Part shown: piece after piece, positions 14,787 to 16,307 of the stretch
How the letters are laid out: each line of letters begins with the position of its first letter
How positions within the stretch are numbered: the first letter of the stretch is position 1
Assembly (NCBI GenBank): GCA_047619485.1
Contig: JBLHKE010000081.1
Coordinates: 1-16,307, forward strand
Direction: 5' to 3'
Source: JBLHKE01 sp047619485
GTDB taxonomy: Bacteria > Verrucomicrobiota > Verrucomicrobiia > Verrucomicrobiales > DEV007
Length of the DNA stretch: 16,307 bases
Program-made: the position numbers and the translations under genes
Notes under the pieces: generated by a model
The model's input: the letters and a program-made list of their open reading frames with translations, nothing else
Told to the model about the DNA's origin: nothing
Database searches by the model: none

Positions 14787-15952
14787 TCGTTCTCCTGGAG
14801 GTCGCTGCGGGTCGCGTAAACAGGCACCCAGGATTCGGTGCCTAGATCCGTGGTAATTCTCAGCAGCGACGCCTGGAAGGATCGCGTCATTTCGGCCGTG
14901 CGCGCCCGAAAGGGAAGCGCCACGGAACCTCCAGCACGCAGCACGAATGTCTCACTCCACGCCCCGGCGGGTTGTGGGATGGCTCCGGTTTGTACGGGAG
15001 TGGAAGGGGCGCCGACGACTTTCACGTCGATCGAAAGCGGCACTGGCGGCTCCAAGGGCGTCAGGTGCTCGACGGTGATCTCCAGAGGATTTTCGGACAC
15101 GTTGCGAAACACGAGTGAGTCCCCCGCCCCGTCCGGAAGGATCAGCCCGCGCCGTAGTTTCGTCTCGACGGTGAGCGGTCCCTCATAGGAGGTAGGCGCA
15201 TCGCAAAATATCCAAAAAGCCTCACCGGAGCGCATCGGAGTCGACGCCGGAGAGCCGAGTTTCTGCCAGGAACCATTGACCATCCGGTAGATCCTGTCGG
15301 TGCGCGGTCCCTTGGCGCCGGCAAAGAATTCAGCAAAGCTCGGAGCCCCTGGGGACACGATGGGGAAGCCGACGAGGTTGAGTTGGTCGACGCGCCATTC
15401 CGTTTCATCAGGAAGCGGAGTCCCTTTCACTTGCCACTGCACATCCGTCTTCGCATGCACTAGGTAGGCTCTCCTCCCGTAAATCGCGGACAACGAGGTC
15501 AGAAACGCGTCCGGGCGCGCTTCCGAATACCACATCGCCCAACCGAGATTCTCAAACAGATCAATGCTCGGATCCGTGACGAATTGCACCGAATCCTTCG
15601 ATCCGAAATACGTCGCGACCTTATCAATGGGCAAGTCGCGAAAGATCTCGCCGGGATCCGAGTCATCCGGTTGCACTTCCAAGTAAATCGCATTCCACCC
15701 CTTCTTCAAACCGATCTCCTGGGTTCTAGTAAGACCTTCGTTCGCTGTCGCCGCCTGACCCCAAGCGTCCCACCCCGGCAACATCACCAGCACTGCCAAG
15801 AATGCACCGAAGCAAACCCTCCAAGCGCTTGGAATCGAGTCGCTTCGATAGGCAAATCCGGCTGCCAACTTCGCGCTCGATAGCTCGCGCTTAGGAGATG
15901 TTCCACGCGCATCACGTGAATCCAATCGATCTATCTCAGGACAAATTTTCAT
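14783..15952 (-). CDS. Exported protein with two GWN-like beta repeats
   Basis: The product has 389 residues from ATG at 15952; I do not recognise a named family. The start was chosen because GGAG lies seven bases upstream; the frame stays open to an ATG at 16039 that has no ribosome site. The signal peptide core FGAFLAVLVMLPGW is preceded by an unusually long basic N-region of ~43 residues, with cleavage near AWGQA. A TTG start at 15868 would give a shorter signal. Counting from 15952, the mature part has LKKGWNAIYLEVQPDD at 82-97 and AMWYSEARPDAFLTSL at ~139-154. A related second half follows (LNLVGFPIVSP at ~191-201; GSWQKLGSPASTPMRSGEAFWI at ~227-248). This is the 'GWNlixlPv ... G.aYWv' pattern of beta domains in secreted bacterial proteins. 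A final beta domain runs to residue 389. It is the first gene of the operon and overlaps the next by 4 bp. It is possibly a surface or accessory protein for the giant. Confidence 0.78.
   Translation of the reverse strand: MKICPEIDRLDSRDARGTSPKRELSSAKLAAGFAYRSDSIPSAWRVCFGAFLAVLVMLPGWDAWGQAATANEGLTRTQEIGLKKGWNAIYLEVQPDDSDPGEIFRDLPIDKVATYFGSKDSVQFVTDPSIDLFENLGWAMWYSEARPDAFLTSLSAIYGRRAYLVHAKTDVQWQVKGTPLPDETEWRVDQLNLVGFPIVSPGAPSFAEFFAGAKGPRTDRIYRMVNGSWQKLGSPASTPMRSGEAFWIFCDAPTSYEGPLTVETKLRRGLILPDGAGDSLVFRNVSENPLEITVEHLTPLEPPVPLSIDVKVVGAPSTPVQTGAIPQPAGAWSETFVLRAGGSVALPFRARTAEMTRSFQASLLRITTDLGTESWVPVYATRSDLQENE
14792..14796 (-). promoter_or_regulatory. Shine-Dalgarno AGGAG for the GTG start at 14786
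   Basis: AGGAG on the minus strand lies five bases before the GTG. It sits inside the last codons of the upstream gene, and GTG overlaps that gene's TGA stop. If the ATG at 14756 is the real start, this motif is incidental. Confidence 0.5.
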
Positions 15953-15958
15953 ATTTCG

Positions 15959-15963
15959 TCTCC
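15959..15963 (-). promoter_or_regulatory. Shine-Dalgarno GGAGA deciding the start at 15952
   Basis: The minus strand reads GGAGACGAAAT then ATG, so GGAG lies seven bases from the ATG. The two upstream in-frame ATGs (15979 and 16039) are preceded by AT-rich sequence without such a motif. Confidence 0.65.
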
Positions 15964-16045
15964 GTGCGGCAGAACTCATTTTTAAAATTAACAGTTTTCT
16001 AATGACGAGGATAGTCGTTTCACCTAAAAAATAAAGCATTTTTCA

Positions 16046-16073
16046 ATTAAACTAATAATATCGTAATTTTCAA
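16046..16073 (-). promoter_or_regulatory. Candidate sigma70 promoter of the four-gene operon
   Basis: On the minus strand TTGAAA (16068-16073) and TTTAAT (16046-16051) are separated by 16 bases, each one mismatch from the -35 and -10 consensus. Transcription would begin near 16039, giving a leader of about 87 bases to the ATG at 15952. The whole 15970-16140 stretch is AT-rich against a ~60% GC background, so chance matches are easier here. Confidence 0.5.
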
Positions 16074-16113
16074 GTATGTTAGATAATCCACCCAAAACTA
16101 ATGTAAAAAAATC

Positions 16114-16129
16114 CACCGCCCCTAGATGA
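16114..16129 (-). repeat. 16-bp inverted-repeat copy upstream of the operon promoter
   Basis: caccgcccctagatga is the exact reverse complement of 10-25. It lies in non-coding sequence, overlaps the small hairpin and is about 40 bp upstream of the candidate -35 element. Confidence 0.4.
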
Positions 16130-16149
16130 TCTTTTTAGATCCACCTAGG
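16121..16149. other. Small nested hairpin CCTAG/GATCT next to the palindromic element
   Basis: GATCT (16128-16132) pairs with AGATC (16137-16141) around a TTTT loop, and CCTAG (16121-16125) pairs with CTAGG (16145-16149) outside it. The right arm overlaps the left end of the large palindrome. It could be a target-site remnant or a weak bidirectional terminator; no T-tract follows on either strand. Confidence 0.5.
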
Positions 16150-16306
16150 AGCCTGTCAGAGGATTCGAGCAAAACGTTTTAGAAATCCGATCCAGATCCG
16201 TTTGCTGGGGAGGATTTAAATGGATTTAATGACGATTCAGCGGGCGGATCTGGGCGAATTCTAAAATGATTCTTGCCGGAGCGGGTAAGTCCGACAGGCT
16301 CCTAGG
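16144..16306. repeat. 163-bp imperfect palindrome with terminal inverted repeats (MITE- or REP-like element)
   Basis: The perfect 14-bp terminal inverted repeat cctaggagcctgtc lies at 16144-16157 and inverted at 16293-16306; extended to 17 bp it has one mismatch. Inside, 16177-16184 pairs with 16259-16266, and 16192-16207 pairs with 16238-16253 over 16 positions if three G-U pairs are allowed. The loop is ~30 bases and contains ggatttaa twice. There is no coding frame. It could be a non-autonomous transposable element or an extragenic palindrome; a structured RNA is also possible. Confidence 0.75.
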
Positions 16307-16307
16307 A

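Noticed and set aside
15953..16039. N-terminal extension of the first gene to ATG at 16039 or 15979
   Set aside because: Both ATGs are in AT-rich sequence without a Shine-Dalgarno. The candidate -10 element lies so close that 16039 would have to be a leaderless start. The GGAG-preceded ATG at 15952 is better supported.
16102..16125. Possible remnant 3' end of a gene on the plus strand ending in H-R-P-stop like the 867-residue protein
   Set aside because: The frame is closed by TAA at 16099-16101 and only the last three codons agree. The identity is fully explained by the 16-bp match.
16121..16149. Rho-independent terminator
   Set aside because: The stem is weak and AT-rich and no T-run follows it on either strand. 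No gene is seen ending next to it.
1..16307. CRISPR array, tRNA, rRNA, secretion machinery or transposase genes
   Set aside because: I saw no regularly spaced direct repeats, no tRNA cloverleaf signature, and no ABC, TolC, Por or transposase motifs in any of the real reading frames.

Overview
The window is about 60% GC by eye. It looks like a piece of a verrucomicrobial chromosome. The main reason is the last ~130 residues of the 867-residue protein, which follow the 'LLxYxxGLDP ... VExSxDLxxW' C-terminal module that I know chiefly from secreted Verrucomicrobia proteins. Support also comes from the mix of bacterial TSP3, Calx-beta, RTX and LVIVD modules in Sec-exported proteins and from the near absence of Shine-Dalgarno motifs. 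No RNA gene, CRISPR array or transposase gene is visible. The organism call is an inference from family patterns.

Layout. All real genes are on the minus strand and are read from right to left. (1) 16040-16307 is an AT-rich leader with a plausible sigma70 promoter, a small hairpin and a ~163-bp imperfect palindrome with 14-bp terminal inverted repeats ending one base before the window edge. (2) 14783-15952 encodes an exported 389-residue protein with two 'GWN'-like beta repeats. (3) 12654-14786 encodes a 710-residue exported protein made of two beta end-pieces separated by alanine-rich helices. (4) 2653-12612 encodes a 3319-residue exported giant with a seven-blade LVIVD propeller near its first third, EF-hand/TSP3-like calcium loops and a long helical region near its C-terminus. 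(5) 14-2617 encodes an 867-residue exported protein with TSP3, CSPG/cadherin-like, RTX, type I secretion-like, two Calx-beta and a verrucomicrobial C-terminal module. The gene junctions are a 4-bp GTGA overlap (or a 26-bp gap if the alternative start is used), 41 bp and 35 bp. No terminator-like hairpin lies between genes, so one ~16-kb transcript is likely.

How they may work together. All four products have Sec signal peptides and no recognisable catalytic domain. The mature proteins contain only four cysteines in about 5,100 residues. Calcium-binding, propeller and adhesion-type modules dominate. The simplest reading is a co-produced extracellular or cell-surface assembly: a giant scaffold, a calcium-folded partner and two smaller accessory proteins. 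I know of no characterised system with this composition. The C-terminal third of the giant has an order of elements that recalls Tc-toxin A subunits, but this is a weak, untested resemblance. Function remains unknown.
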